A program made the translations under genes and the position numbers. Shown here piece by piece: positions 45,871 through 57,200 of a DNA stretch of 64,000 nt (positions within the stretch are counted from its first letter, which is position 1; each line of letters opens with the position of its first letter). Source of the stretch: Lycorma delicatula (lineage: Eukaryota > Arthropoda > Insecta > Hemiptera > Fulgoridae); the NCBI RefSeq assembly GCF_047948215.1, contig NC_134461.1, positions 126,924,512 to 126,988,511 on the forward strand, written 5' to 3'. The notes under the pieces are model-generated. The model did no database searches. It was not told the origin of the DNA and saw only the letters and a program-made list of their open reading frames with translations.

Positions 45871-46645
45871 ATAGAATTATGAATGATCTGATTGAAACCT
45901 GTTATATGCTCCTAACAGAGATATGGAAACTAAGAATGTATGTGGAAACTTAAAAGATGAATGACAAATCCCCTCTCTTGATTTTGCATGGATTTATCAA
46001 AGACATCTTTTATATACTTTATTTATTATTTTTATTCATAAATAATAAATAATTTATTAAATAATTTCTTTAATTTCTTTTAAGTTCTTTTTAATTTATG
46101 TTTTTTGATCCTATTTCTTGTAGCAGTAAATAAATATGCCTTGTGGCTTAGATTTCAATGCATGATAAGGAAAGTTTGTTTATTAGTATCCTAATAATAA
46201 TGCCTAATTTATGATTTAACATCTGTACCAATAAATACTGCCAACAAATCTGAAACCTGAATTAAAGAGTTAATACTTGAATGAATAAAAATGAATGGAG
46301 TAGTGATTTTTTAATGTTAAGTTGTATAAGTAGAATTTAGTTATTTTTTAACTTTACAGAGTAAATTTAATGAGGATTTTATTCAATAATAGAATACGCA
46401 AAATCAAATGAGTAATGTTATAAATTTTATACTGATTTATTTTCTTAATTTTTTAAAATGTACTGAATATTAATTATTATTTTGATTGTATTTTATACAG
46501 ATATTATTTTTAATTTCTTTTTTCTGTGTGTCTATGTTTCTTTATCTAAACCTTGAAACTTTAAAAAAAAATTTTATAATTATATTATAGTTCAGTTTCC
46601 TTTATCTTTTTTGAATTTGCATTGAAATTTTTAATCTTATTTCAG

Positions 46646-46705
46646 AATGTAGTGTGTAGCACTGAAGAGGTTTCTTTAGGGGACAGAAAACAACATTTCA
46701 CTGGG
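46646..46705 (+). CDS. smash: Candidate 60-nt cassette exon in the coiled-coil region
   Basis: Inside the 10-kb intron between exons H and I there is a strong acceptor (taatcttatttcag before 46646) and a good donor (GGG|gtgagg at 46706) that frame exactly 60 bases. Read in phase 0, the phase of both flanking exons, it has no stop and encodes 20 residues starting NVVCSTEEVS and ending KQHFTG. It is visibly richer in G and C than the surrounding intron. Inclusion would insert a non-heptad segment between the REEELRKQE and ELLISERERLE helices. It may be a real alternative exon or a chance match; transcript reads would settle it. Confidence 0.45.
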
Positions 46706-47263
46706 GTGAGGGAAACAGTAATAACATTTGCATGTATGCATGTATATTTTTTGTAAATAAATTACATTTGATGTAAAGCTTGTTTAACTTTTCAGTTTTA
46801 TTTGTTATGGTTTATGGTTTTGATTATACACTCAAGTTATTTCTGTGGTAAAAATTATCTAGTATTAATAATTTTTTTTTATTAATATCATTATTATTAC
46901 TTTTCACATCAGTGATGCACTGGTAAATGTCACTTTATTTTATTTCTATTACTTGATAGATTTTAGTTATTTTTTATACTTCATCTGAGTGTTCTTAATG
47001 TGTTTGCTAGCAATAGTATTTCATATATATTCTTTGCACCTCGCTTTCAATTTTTTATGGTGTTTTATTTTTCTCTAATAAATATGTATACATTTTTATG
47101 TACATAAACAATCAATTTAAAGGTACAATACCTTAATACAAACATCAGTTTTGATTAAAATAATAACTGCAATCCTGTAGCCAAAATTGTTTTTTAGTGG
47201 ATGTCCATCCATTAAATAAAATTAGTATTAACAAGTAATAATTGAGAAACTCGGGAGAAACAA

Positions 47264-47274
47264 GTGCTTGGTAT

Positions 47275-47329
<55 letters not shown>

Positions 47330-47338
47330 TTTTTTCTC
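47264..47338. repeat. (TA)n followed by poly-T
   Basis: About 17 ta dinucleotides run directly into some 25 T residues. This is simple repeat, seen directly. The antisense open frames of Lys and Ile-Tyr repeats here are artefacts. Confidence 0.95.
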
Positions 47339-47429
47339 TTAAAGACAATTTTAAGTAATATTAAACAAGAATGATTCTGAGAGTTGTTACAGATTTGTGA
47401 CATTTATATAAAAAAACTTCTGGCTGATT

Positions 47430-47670
47430 ATACAATGTTCCAAAAAGAATCATCCAATTTGAATTATTTATATTTAAAAAAATATGGAATATAAAGATTT
47501 TAAGATTAATTTTGTATTAAAGGTTTATTCTGAAACTTTTTTACATATCAAGTCATAAGTGCTCAATATGCTCCCCTTGGGATGCACGACATATGTCCAC
47601 ATAGTTGAATTTGTCCTACACCTTAGCAAGCATTTCTCTATTCACTGCTGACACGGCTGGTGTTATGCAT
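47430..47670 (-). mobile_element. Tc1/mariner-like 3' fragment
   Basis: The minus strand 47670-47540 gives REMLAK(V), then FNY-VDICRASQGEHIEHL-like sequence, the C-terminal end of the DDE_3 transposase type also seen at 47880-48930. The left border near 47433 has a TIR-like tgttccaaaaagaatcatcc. Only this end remains. Confidence 0.6.
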
Positions 47671-47688
47671 TAAATAAAATTGATTATC

Positions 47689-47826
47689 TAACTAAGTAAT
47701 ATTTTCTTATGAACATTAAATGAATAAAACAAAAATTATAATTAAAAAAACAACTAATTAATTAATAAATAACAAATAATATGTATTCCGGGTGTAAGAG
47801 AATTATTTGAACACCTTTGATATTGA
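47689..47826. repeat. Direct repeat copy 1 (about 138 bp)
   Basis: The segment taactaagtaatattttctt through gggtgtaagagaattatttg recurs in the same orientation at 49486-49628 with small differences. It flanks a Tc1-like relic. It may be an old tandem duplication or two copies of a small repeat. Confidence 0.85.
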
Positions 47827-47879
47827 GTAAATAATTTATTTATAAGCTACAAAAATGGGTTGTAAGAATTTAGAAACAA

Positions 47880-48930
47880 CAAAACTGAAAGTTTTTTTTT
47901 ACCTGTAATCAAAGATATTCAACGTGTGCACTATTAGTAATTTACAAAATATCCAACCAATTTCATGTCATGTTCGTTGTAACATATTCACATCTGTGAG
48001 TTCAAATGCGTTAACAATTCTCTCCTTAAGGTCTTCAATATTTACTGCATGAGTTTTGTATACATTATCCTTGATGAAACCCCACAAGAAAAAATCATAT
48101 GGAGTTATAACCAATGATCGAGGTGGCCAAGTGATCAGACCATCATGTCCATGCCAGAATTTGGAAACGTGTTGCTGAGGGATTCACGCACTAACAAACC
48201 CCAACCTGACAGTGCTTCATCTTTTTGGAATATGATTTCAGATTGCAACTCTTCAAACTAAGAGTGAACAAACCTTTCTAACAAGTTAAGATAGATATTA
48301 ACGTTAACTGCTGTTTTCACAAAGAAAAAATGTCCAATCATACAATTGTGAAGTAGCCCGCACCAAACATTAATTTTTGGGCAATCACTAATACAGTCAA
48401 ATATAACGTGTGGGTTCTGTGATCCCCTTATTTGAGTGTTCTGAGTGTTTACTTTTCTAGACGCATGAAATGTAGCTAGTCTGAGAAAATTTTAACAGTC
48501 TTTTAAGGTAACAATCATAATTTTCAATTCTGTCATTTCCACAGCAAATTCCTTTTTAGTAGTGCGATCTTGTAGTGTAATGTGCTGCAATATTTGAAAT
48601 TTTTAAGGACGCAATTTTAATTGTTTGTTCAAAACATCGCATACAGTAGATCGCGGAATATTGAACTTGCGCACTGCACTCTGAGTTGACTTCCCAGGTC
48701 TGTGAAAAAAAATCTCCTTTTTACCTCTGGTGTTCTCTGCCTTTACCATTTTTATATTCAACACTGCCAGTTTCTGGAAATGTATCATACCATGAACAAA
48801 TACTTGTTCTAAAGGGTGGCTCTCAGTTTTATCAAGTTCTAAAATTGCATCGAACTTGTGTGTCTGATTTTGTTTCAATAAACCCCTTTATGTATTGTGC
48901 TTTCATCTGTGGATTCTGGTGACTGACGTA
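47880..48930 (-). pseudogene. Tc1/mariner-like DDE transposase relic
   Basis: 48878-48603 (minus) carries the HTH part ending GKSTQSAVRKFNIPRSTVCD and LNKQLKLRP. Next in other frames: ATFHASRKVNTQNTQIRGSQ with the usual FSDEATFH start changed to FLRLATFH, so the first catalytic Asp is lost. Then KINVWCGLLHNCMIGHFFF, WPPRSLVITPYDFFLWGFIK with the third Asp kept, and NIEDLKERIVNAFELTDVN. The class is DDE_3, Tc1/mariner superfamily. Stops and frameshifts make it inactive. TIRs were not resolved. Confidence 0.8.
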
Positions 48931-49485
48931 TGTGGTTATATATGCAATCACAGCTCTATCTAGTATTTGCTGAGAGAAACTTTATGAGTTACCTCCTTAG
49001 TCAGATTAAAGAGAGCCCAACCATTCATTAGTAGGACTTACTTTTTTCTAATAATACATCAGAGTTGTTAAGACTATTCTCAGACACCTGGTATATAAAA
49101 ATATTTAAATAATTTTAAGTTTAGTTTTATTTTCTTATTAATTAATTTTAGATAGTATTTTAGGTATAATTTTATTGTAATAAAAAGTTATATTATAAAA
49201 ATTTTTCTTAAACTGTTTTCAAAAAAGAAAAGGTTTATTAAAGGTTCATAACACTGAAGTTCTTAGAAGTAGATTTTAAATAAAACCAGTTAAGTGTAGA
49301 AATAAATAGCTTCGGCATGTAAATAACTAAATACTTACATCCTTATTTTTAACATTGCTTTGGTATTTTGTTGCTATATTACTTCCTTAATTTACATCTA
49401 ACTATTTATTCTTCTAAGGACACTGTATCTGAGAATAAAAATTACTGTTGTTTTATTTTACTTTACTTTAATGTTTTTGAGTATT

Positions 49486-49628
49486 TAACTAAGTAATATT
49501 TTCTTATGAAAATTAAATGAATAAAACAAAAATTGTAATTAAAAAAACACTAATTAATAAATAAAGAACAAAGAATATATATTTTGGGTGTAAGAAAATT
49601 ATCTGAACAACTTGAACAACTTTAAATA
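49486..49628. repeat. Direct repeat copy 2 (about 143 bp)
   Basis: This is the second copy of the segment at 47689-47826, same strand, about 1.8 kb downstream. It shares taactaagtaatattttctt, aaaattaaatgaataaaac and gggtgtaagaaaattatctg. Confidence 0.85.
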
Positions 49629-50424
49629 TTATTTTTAAATTCTGCTATTTAAAAATGTTTAATGTGTTGTTCTGTAAGGGAAAATAGCTTTACTTCAGAA
49701 ATTATGATTTTTTTTGTAAGATAAATTTAATAAATTTTTTGTAGCTGGAGTTTATCTGTTAATCTGTTTTGTTTTTTTATTAACTTCATTAAGTTAGAAT
49801 TTTCTGGGGATTGAAGAAAATATTTTATTTTCACTTAATTAGTCAGATTAAATAAATTATTTTGGTTTTGAAATGTGGTTGTATCTGACTTAATTTAATC
49901 AAGTAATAACTGTTGCTAGTGACACCCAGTGTCTTGATTGTTTTCATGGTATACTATCGTAAACAAATACAATAAACTAAACTTTAAACTTTTATTATTA
50001 TGTTTCCCTTTACATCTGTTTCTGCAAAATGAAATCATTAAAATTTATATGCAAGTGGATTCAAAAATACAATAATATGCCCATGACTATTTTTAAATCA
50101 GTTTTTTATTTGCACCTAGGGACTGGTCTATTGGTAACTTAGAAAAATTTCTTCTTTTATTTTATTTTTATTGTTTTTCCTGTTAATCTGCTTCTTTATA
50201 GATATCCACCACTCTTTCTCAAAAATTTTTTATGTTACCCTTCATTTACATTGATTAATATTCTAAACTTTTTTCTTCCTCTGCTTCCTCTGTGATCCTC
50301 AGCTGTAGACAGTTCTTGAAAGTATCTGCTTAAAATGGTTTCTCATCTTTATCATCCTCATCACATTCTTCTTCATTCTCATTCATTTTTCTTTCTTTCT
50401 ATTATTTTACTTTCTCTGTTCTCT

Positions 50425-50695
50425 AAACCTGCCGAATTAGTCTAGTGGTTAAACTCATCGAAAAATCAGCTGATTTTCAAAGTTTAGAGTTCTAAGATTT
50501 GAGTCCTTGTAAAGGCAGTTGCTTTTATATGGATTTGAATACTAGATTGTGGATACAGTGTTCTTTGATGGTTGGGTTTCAATTAACCACATTGGTAAGG
50601 CAATGGCAAACCACCTATAAAACCTGCCAGGGAAATGGCAAAAACATCAAAGCCTATGGAATTGTCAAGGGTTGGACATGACTGAATGGCTAAAT
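50425..50695 (+). mobile_element. SINE with shared head and different tail (type B)
   Basis: The head (gtctagtggttaaactc = box A; aagatttgagtcc = box B) and the middle (ttatatggatttgaatactagattgtgg, gttgggtttcaattaaccaca) match the type A SINEs. After that the sequence switches to aaggcaatggcaaaccacct ... gttggacatgactgaatggc, followed by a T-rich end. That tail resembles the 3' end of RTE/BovB-type LINEs. No clear target-site duplication was seen. Confidence 0.8.
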
Positions 50696-51153
50696 ATGAG
50701 TTTTTTTTTTGATTATCCATAACCAGTTTTCAAAGCATTCATGAACATTTTTTCTGAATGTTTCAGATCACTACATGCTGACCACACAAACATATGCAAA
50801 CATTGGAAACATATTATATTTCTTTCAATTAGGATCCGTTTAGCCATCAACAGTCCTTTTGTCCCTATCCAGAAGCTCCTTTTCCCAAAGATATTCTGCA
50901 TCCATTTCTAAAGCTTCCATTTCAGCTTACTGTACTTTTCAAATTATCTACTTTTATTGTAATTTAGTGGTAATAAAAATGTTTACTTATAAAGTACAAT
51001 TTTATCTATTAGAGATTGTTTCCTCTAGCAATGTACTAATAATTCTCTCTTACTTTTCAACTACCTATTTTTTTAAATTAGTCAAAAAAATTATTTATTT
51101 ATTTTGCACCTCCTCTTCATACTTTTTAGTGTTATTTTTAAAATTTCTTATAG

Positions 51154-51455
51154 GAATTATTAATATCAGAAAGAGAGCGTCTAGAAAGAGAACAAGAAGA
51201 ACTAACTCGCCAAAGAGAATCATTGTTATTACAACAGCAATGGGCTGCTTCACTTCAAGATGTATCACAGCAAAATTTAAATCCTGCAGAATCAACACTA
51301 TACACCAATACTAATCATGATTATCGCAGATCTATGCCAGATTTACAACAAGAGCCACCTCCTCGCCACACACGACCACCACCACCTATTCCACCAGCAA
51401 AGCCTCTTGTAATGCCAAGAGAATCAATCCGCCATCAGGACAAACCTGTAAAAAG
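51154..51455 (+). CDS. smash: smash-like exon I: coiled-coil end and second proline segment
   Basis: The acceptor is aatttcttatag before 51154 and the donor is AAAAG|gttagt at 51456. There are 100 codons plus two bases. The peptide continues the helix (ELLISERERLEREQEELTRQ), then QQQWAASLQDVSQQNLNP and YRRSMPDLQQEPPPRHTR, and a proline-rich PPPPIPPAKPLVMPRES. The RRSMPDL motif is a likely 14-3-3 or basophilic-kinase site and the PPIPPAKP run a likely SH3/WW ligand (both inference). Confidence 0.9.
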
Positions 51456-52884
51456 GTTAGTTAATTCTCAATTATATTTAATTTTTTAAATGTTTGTTGT
51501 CTATTAAGAATCTTATTTCTTTAAAACAATATTTATATTTTTGTAATTAATTTTCTTAGTGTTGTACGAATATTTCTTTTAAACACAGTTACTATATATA
51601 TTTTGCCTTATTTTATACCTCTATAATAATTTAACAATTTTAACAACAATAATAATTTAATTAGAAATTACTGAAATTATGTTAAGACTTCCAACTGCAT
51701 TAGAACATTAATTCTTAATGATGAAGTCTTGGAGTTTTATCAGTAAATGCATCTAAATAATCAGCTAGTACAGAGAAAAAACTAAATAAAAATATTATAG
51801 TATAGTTATTAAAATAAATTATCTACGACTACAAACCAGAAATATTTTTAGCAGTCATCCTGCTAAAATTGTTTTTCTTTAACAATCAGGAACTTGCGCT
51901 GTTGTATTTTGTACAACAGGTTTGATTTTTTGTATGTTTTAGCACAAAAGTGTTTTTTTGTATTCCTTAATTTGTTTCTTGTGCATAATATGTTGTTACC
52001 AGATTTCACATAAAATTCATATTTTCCAAGAAACTGGAATTTAATTGGAAACATGTCAGAATTTTGAATAAAATATAACATGCAAGTATCGATATCACAT
52101 TGGAATATTGAACTAAGTAAAAATGTTTTATGAACTATTTTAGTAGTTGTACATTAGATTACAATATAATTTTGATGATATGAACATCATTTGGTCAAAT
52201 GGGACCTAAAATTTTTTATTAAGAAATAAAATTTTACCATCATATCAATCTCTTTTAAGTACATGTCTTTGATTTACACTAAAATGAATGCAATATTTAC
52301 TAAAAATTGTCACAATGCACAAGTAGTCGTTTTAAACTTTCTATATGAGTTCCTGAAGATTAATATAATTACTACAGGATTATTTTTTCATTAAATGTAT
52401 TACTTATAATTTCATTTTCTTCTTTTCATTGTTTTTTTTTCATTTTACCTTTGTATTTAGTTTCATAAGCTGTTGTTAAAGAATAGTAACCACTTAATAT
52501 AAAGTATGAAAACTTTTAATATTTCTTGCATTAAAAACATATATTACTAATTTATTATCTTATAAAATTTAATTTACAACAGAAGTATCCCATTTGCTCA
52601 TTTTGATGGGTGAACTCATCAGTTTTTCAATTTTGAAAAAATAAACAAAAAATGGATACATTTATTCATATAGGTTTAAAAATATAGTTCATTTAAAAAT
52701 CTTGTTTTGGTCTTGATGTTCATTGTTGTGTGTGGTAAATAAAACTTATTATATTCCTGACATTTTTTTCTTTATACACATTGATAAGTAGTCTCTTAGT
52801 ACTCAAATATATTCTCATTCTGTTAATATTTTTGTGACAATTATAACTATTTTGATAATATAACTATTTTGATAATAAGGGTTG

Positions 52885-53215
52885 TTCAATAAGTAAAGAG
52901 ACAACTGACTAGAAAAATTATTATTTATTTGATGACAATGAAATTAACACCACTTTTCAACATAACCCCTCAGCTACATTTAGATGTTTGTTCCGTCTTT
53001 TTGTGAGCTTTCTTATTCTAGTAGTAAAGAATTGTTCACTCAGTGGCTGAGCTGTTCGCATTCTTAACTCGCTCATTGTTACCAAACTTGGTGCTATTTT
53101 AAACAAAAAATTATCTAATGTTATGAGATCAGGATTGTAAGGTGGATGCGGAAATTTCTCCTGAACTGACGTTTGAATAATTTCATGTGTCTTTTGAGCA
53201 GGAGTTATCATTCAA
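52885..53215 (-). mobile_element. mariner 3' fragment
   Basis: The minus strand 53211-52957 reads EKFPHPPYNPDLITLDNFLF, then VTSELRQRTA-like MSELRMRTAQPLSEQFFTTR and IRKLTKRRNKHLNVAEG, the C-terminal third of a mariner transposase (family: RxxKLxxRWDKCLNxxGDYVEK). The left border gggttgttcaataagtaaag looks like a mariner TIR. The 5' part is missing. Confidence 0.7.
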
Positions 53216-53520
53216 AAGAATTATTCCTTTTCAGGTGTAATTTGTAAATTAAAAGCCTATTTTTTTTTGGATTAGTAGTTCAAGAAAAAACATCAAAATT
53301 TTATATAGTTTTACCAAATAACCATACAAAAGAAATATAGTATTAGCATCAACCACTGTTCTGAATAACACCAGTTTAAGTGATGTTTTTCTTAAACATT
53401 AACAACTGACTACATTAAAATAAAGTATTAAGAGCTTGTAAATTTACATATCTTGTTAAATTTTTGTTTTATTTCAAGGCTCCTAGAGTGAGAATAAAAG
53501 TTATTAGGTTCATAATTCTA

Positions 53521-53806
53521 GCCAACTGGGTTGGTCTAGTAGTGAATGCATCTTCCCAAATCAGCTGATTTGGAAGTTGAGAGTTCCAGCATTGAAGTCC
53601 TATTAAAGTCAGTTATTTTTACATGGATTTGAATACTAGATTGTTGATGTCAGTGTGTTCTTTGGTGGTTGGGTTCCAATTAATCACACATCTCAGGAAT
53701 GGTCGAACTGAGACTGTACAAGACTACATTTCATTTACACTCATATATATCATCCTCTGAAGTATTATCTGAAAGATAATTGCTGAAGGCTAAACAGAAA
53801 AAAGAA
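53521..53806 (+). mobile_element. SINE, tail type A, full length (286 bp)
   Basis: A 15-bp target-site duplication, aggttcataattcta, lies at 53506-53520 and 53807-53821. The body has the box A-like ggttggtctagtagtg, the aaatcagctgatttggaag arm and the ctgaaggctaaacagaaaa tail. Its length equals the copy at 9282-9567. Confidence 0.95.
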
Positions 53807-53905
53807 AGGTTCATAATTCTAAAAAAAAATCATAATTCTAAGATTATGCCTCTTTAGCACCATTATTCATTAGATGTGTGTGGTGTAATGATTTATGTGT
53901 ATTTT

Positions 53906-53943
53906 ATTATATATATATATATATATATTTTTTTTTTTTTTAT
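53906..53943. repeat. (TA)n and poly-T tract
   Basis: Simple repeat: about ten at/ta dinucleotides followed by a run of T. Confidence 0.9.
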
Positions 53944-54706
53944 TTATTTATTATTATTATATAATGATGATGTATGAATTTTAATTTTGAAATTGATTTT
54001 TAAAAGTATTTTTCTTATTTTGAAATAAAAATTTGTGTGCTTTTGTATTTATTTTTTAAATATAAAAAATTATATAAGCAGACATATAGATAGGATACAG
54101 CCTCCTTTGTCCAGACTTAATGCAACTCTTGATGTATTTATTTTAATGAATTGAATGAAATGAGTGCAGTTTTATTTCTTAAAGTAATTCTGAATGGTGA
54201 TTTTATATGATAAATGATGTACTATATTCATATAGTAATTTATTTGATTAACCGTATGAATAGAACAGTTTGTTTTAATCATCAGACAGTAAACTTATTC
54301 ATAACGCTTTTTTAAAAAGTATATATATATTTTAATTAAACCTACACTTTTATTTTAACTGCTGTTTATTTAGAATAATTATGTGAGTTTTCTGTAGCTT
54401 CTATTATAAATCTGAATTAGGAACATGTATATTTAGTAATGAGTTTTACCAACATGGAAAATAATGAAAAAAGCATTTCAGAGTAAGATACTGTTTTATT
54501 TATTAAATGTTAATATTAATTATTCTTTTATTATTATAATTTTGGTTTTGTGTAAGTTAATATTTACTAAAAAAACAAGACAAAAAAACATTAAATTGCA
54601 TTAAATTTAAATGTGCATATTTGAATGTAAATTAACAAAAAATAACATTTGAAGCTTTTTAAAACTAATGGGTATAAAATGGATAATTATTTTCTTGTAT
54701 TATTAG

Positions 54707-54854
54707 GACATCAAGTCCACAGCAAATGACCAGACAGACGTTACAAGCATTAAGCGCAGCTCCAAGATCTAGACTTATTTCAACAGATACGTGGATTCAG
54801 ACAAAGAGAAAGCCTAAACAAGAAAATTATAATTATCAACACTGGTTAATACAG
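54707..54854 (+). CDS. smash: smash-like exon J: HWLIQ block, first half
   Basis: The acceptor is gtattattag before 54707; the first base completes an Arg codon with the two bases of exon I. The donor is CAG|gttagt at 54855, phase 0. The 49 codons include TSSPQQMTRQTLQALSAAPR and DTWIQTKRKPKQENY and end YQHWLIQ. With EAEHRRI from the next exon this builds the HWLIQEAEHRRI motif that I associate with LMO7/LIMCH1 proteins, which makes it the best family marker in the window besides the LIM start. Confidence 0.9.
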
Positions 54855-55312
54855 GTTAGTATTACGCATCTTTAGTATTTGATACAAATTTTTCATACTT
54901 GTCACTCTTTGGTTAATAATACATAAATTCTATTATTGTATGCGTTATTTACAAACATTGCAAATACAATTCCAGTAAATTTTTTTCAATATTCAGATGT
55001 CTTCTTTCACTGTACATTAGAATCGATGCCTTACTAGAAAAAAAATACAACTTTCTTATGTTGATAAAGTTAAAATTTAACCACTTATTTAGTATAAAAT
55101 AGTAATTAATTAAATACCGAATATTACATATAAATAATATGTACAAAGTACTATTATTTTTAATAAAGACTTTTTTTTTTACTGATGAATTAATTTCTAA
55201 TATAATGTCTTAAATCTCAGTATTTATATAATTATTAACAATAATTTTTATTAATCTAATTTCTATCATTATTGAAATATTTTCTGCTAAGATCATCATA
55301 AATTTTATATTG

Positions 55313-55437
55313 AATACAATTATCATTTCTTAGCTTCGTCATAATTAAAGTGAGTACAACGAGTTTTGAAAATGGAATATATCCTAAACATGTCAGCATA
55401 TGATTTAATTATGATAAAGCTAAGATAATTGTACTCT
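55313..55437. repeat. Short inverted-repeat hairpin, MITE-like (125 bp)
   Basis: The left arm 55313-55349 (aatacaattatcatttcttag then cttcgtcataattaaa) and the right arm 55403-55437 (tttaattatgataaagctaag then ataattgtactct) pair over about 33 bases with a few mismatches, around a loop of about 54 bases. This could be a MITE remnant; the superfamily is not clear. Confidence 0.65.
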
Positions 55438-55813
55438 ATATAAAAACAAATTTAATTTTTACTTTTAATAAAAATTTTTTACAACACTTGAGATAAATGT
55501 ATTTTTTTTTACATTACAAAACGTAATGTGTTAATGTATTTTTTTTACATTACAAAATGTGTTAATCACATTATGGTATCTGTAATAAGTTTTTTTTAAT
55601 TACTGTTTTTTTTACATAAAAAATTTCAGTGTGTTTTATTTTTATTACAAATTTAACCCTTTTTGTTCTTATTTATTAAACATTTATGTTATTTTCTATG
55701 AATATAAAAATTATTGTAAATGTAGACAAAAATTATTATATTAAAATATGAAATCTATTTAAACTAATGTTTAATTAATATTTCAACAGAATAGAAAAAT
55801 ACTGAGTACACAA

Positions 55814-55850
<37 letters not shown>
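55814..55850. repeat. (ACT)n microsatellite
   Basis: About twelve perfect act triplets, seen directly. Confidence 0.95.
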
Positions 55851-56214
55851 GTCTTATGGCTACATTAAGTAATTCAAATACTAAAAAAATTAATTGATAA
55901 ATAAACATAATAAATAAGCAAACTGAATTTTTAATACTACCAGAAAAATATTGTATTAATCTTAATTTATTAATTTAAAATCTGTAAATCAATTTGATTA
56001 TTAATTATTGATTTGGACTCCATAATATAGATTACTGGCATTCAAAACAGAAAAGAACTCTCATAATTTTAACATCAACAAAAATAATTTATGGAGTCAT
56101 TCATTTTTTTTTTATATATATATGATTGTACATAATTGTAAATGTTAGAGTTTCTTAATTTTAAGATTTACAAAAATTAATTATTTTTGTTAATAAAATT
56201 TGTAATCTTGTTTT

Positions 56215-56320
56215 AAATCGCTGCCCTCCTCGAGAGAGAGGTATCATTTCTGCTTATCTGGAAAATTCCAAGTTTGAATCTTGGTCAGTTATGGCATTTT
56301 TCACATGTTATTGATTTCAT
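56215..56320 (+). mobile_element. tRNA-derived SINE fragment, second family
   Basis: The order tctgcttatctggaaaattcc, aagtttgaatcttggtcagt and tatggcatttttcacatgtta matches the fragment at 18305-18420 (box B plus tcaggcatgg-type segment). The head is degraded. Confidence 0.5.
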
Positions 56321-56744
56321 ATACATAAGTTAGAAACTTATATGGTGAATTAGTAATCTTTAAAAAAAAATTGCATCAGTTTGATAAGCGATTTCTATTC
56401 AACAATGATACTTAATAAATATAGATTCAAATTTTACACTTTTTATTTAAAAATATAGAAGAATTACATCATATCATTTACTTGATACTATCATTTTCCA
56501 AGATTTAAAATCAATTTATAGATCATATAGATTTATAGATCAATTGTACTGATAGTTTTATTTGCCATTTCATACTGTATTTATTTATATGGTTTTATTT
56601 TAATTGTATAAATAGAACCCTGTTTAAATAATTAATATTTAAAATATGTAAAGTCAAGTACATCATTTTTATGTTTATATAAATTTGAAAACATTGAATA
56701 ATACATAAAATTTTAATAGGATACAAATATTAGTTAATGTACAT

Positions 56745-57200
56745 ATTAAATATGATATGCTTTGTTTTTTTTTCACTGCTTTCAAAACACATTCATAGTT
56801 GGCTCAGGAACTGGAATAATTTCACTGTGAGGTACAGGCCTGATTGTAGATTGCAATGAAGGATATTTTACAGTATGTTTAGATTTTTAGAAATTCCAGC
56901 ACACTTGTTAACCAAAAGTAACAATTGGTTACATGATCCTTTGGTTCCCATCTAACCATAGGTACACCAAATGGCAAAGCCTTCCGTGTACCTTTCAGTC
57001 ATCCTCTTAAATATACAGAACAATTAGTGTATACTTTATGAGGAGCCCACATCTTATCCTGATCACCAATTTTACACTGAAAGTATAAATGATATGCTTT
57101 TTTAATTAAAGGTATAATATTTTTTCCTATTTGATTTTACATAAACTCACCACATACATAACAAAAGGCATCCACATCATTTACACAATTTCGAGGCATT
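56745..57200 (-). pseudogene. N-terminal part of the multicopy protein family of 34190-35670
   Basis: The minus strand reads KMWAPHKVYTNCSVYLRG near 57040-56990, then LKGTRKALPFGVPMVRWEPK and DHVTNCYFWL near 57000-56910. This is the WAPH...Cx2C... PFGVPMxWxExKDHxxDCYFC segment that starts the same arthropod multicopy protein. The Cys/His pattern suggests a zinc-binding N-terminus (inference). Stops are present. Plus-strand frames over this stretch are shadows. Confidence 0.65.

Larger units (their letters stand above)
40789..51153. other. 10.4-kb intron between exons H and I
   Basis: This intron holds the nested mariners (42805-45383), mariner and Tc1-like fragments (45640-45870, 47430-47670, 47880-48930), a pair of direct repeats (47689-47826 and 49486-49628), a SINE (50425-50695) and the candidate cassette exon (46646-46705). 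41040-42100 is less AT-rich and looks like a decayed repeat, but I could not assign it. The other gaps (45870-46645, 46706-47260, 49629-50424, 50696-51153) show only AT-rich sequence. Confidence 0.7.
51456..54706. other. Intron between exons I and J
   Basis: This 3.25-kb intron contains a mariner 3' fragment (52885-53215), a SINE (53521-53806) and a (ta)n/poly-T tract near 53908-53943. 51456-52884 and 53944-54706 show nothing recognisable. Confidence 0.75.

Noticed and set aside
47264..47403. Minus-strand frames with poly-Lys and Ile-Tyr repeats.
   Set aside because: They come from the (ta)n/poly-T microsatellite.
51095..51298. Antisense hydrophobic frame resembling a membrane segment.
   Set aside because: It is the reverse strand of the charged coiled-coil exon I; such shadows are typically Leu/Ile-rich.
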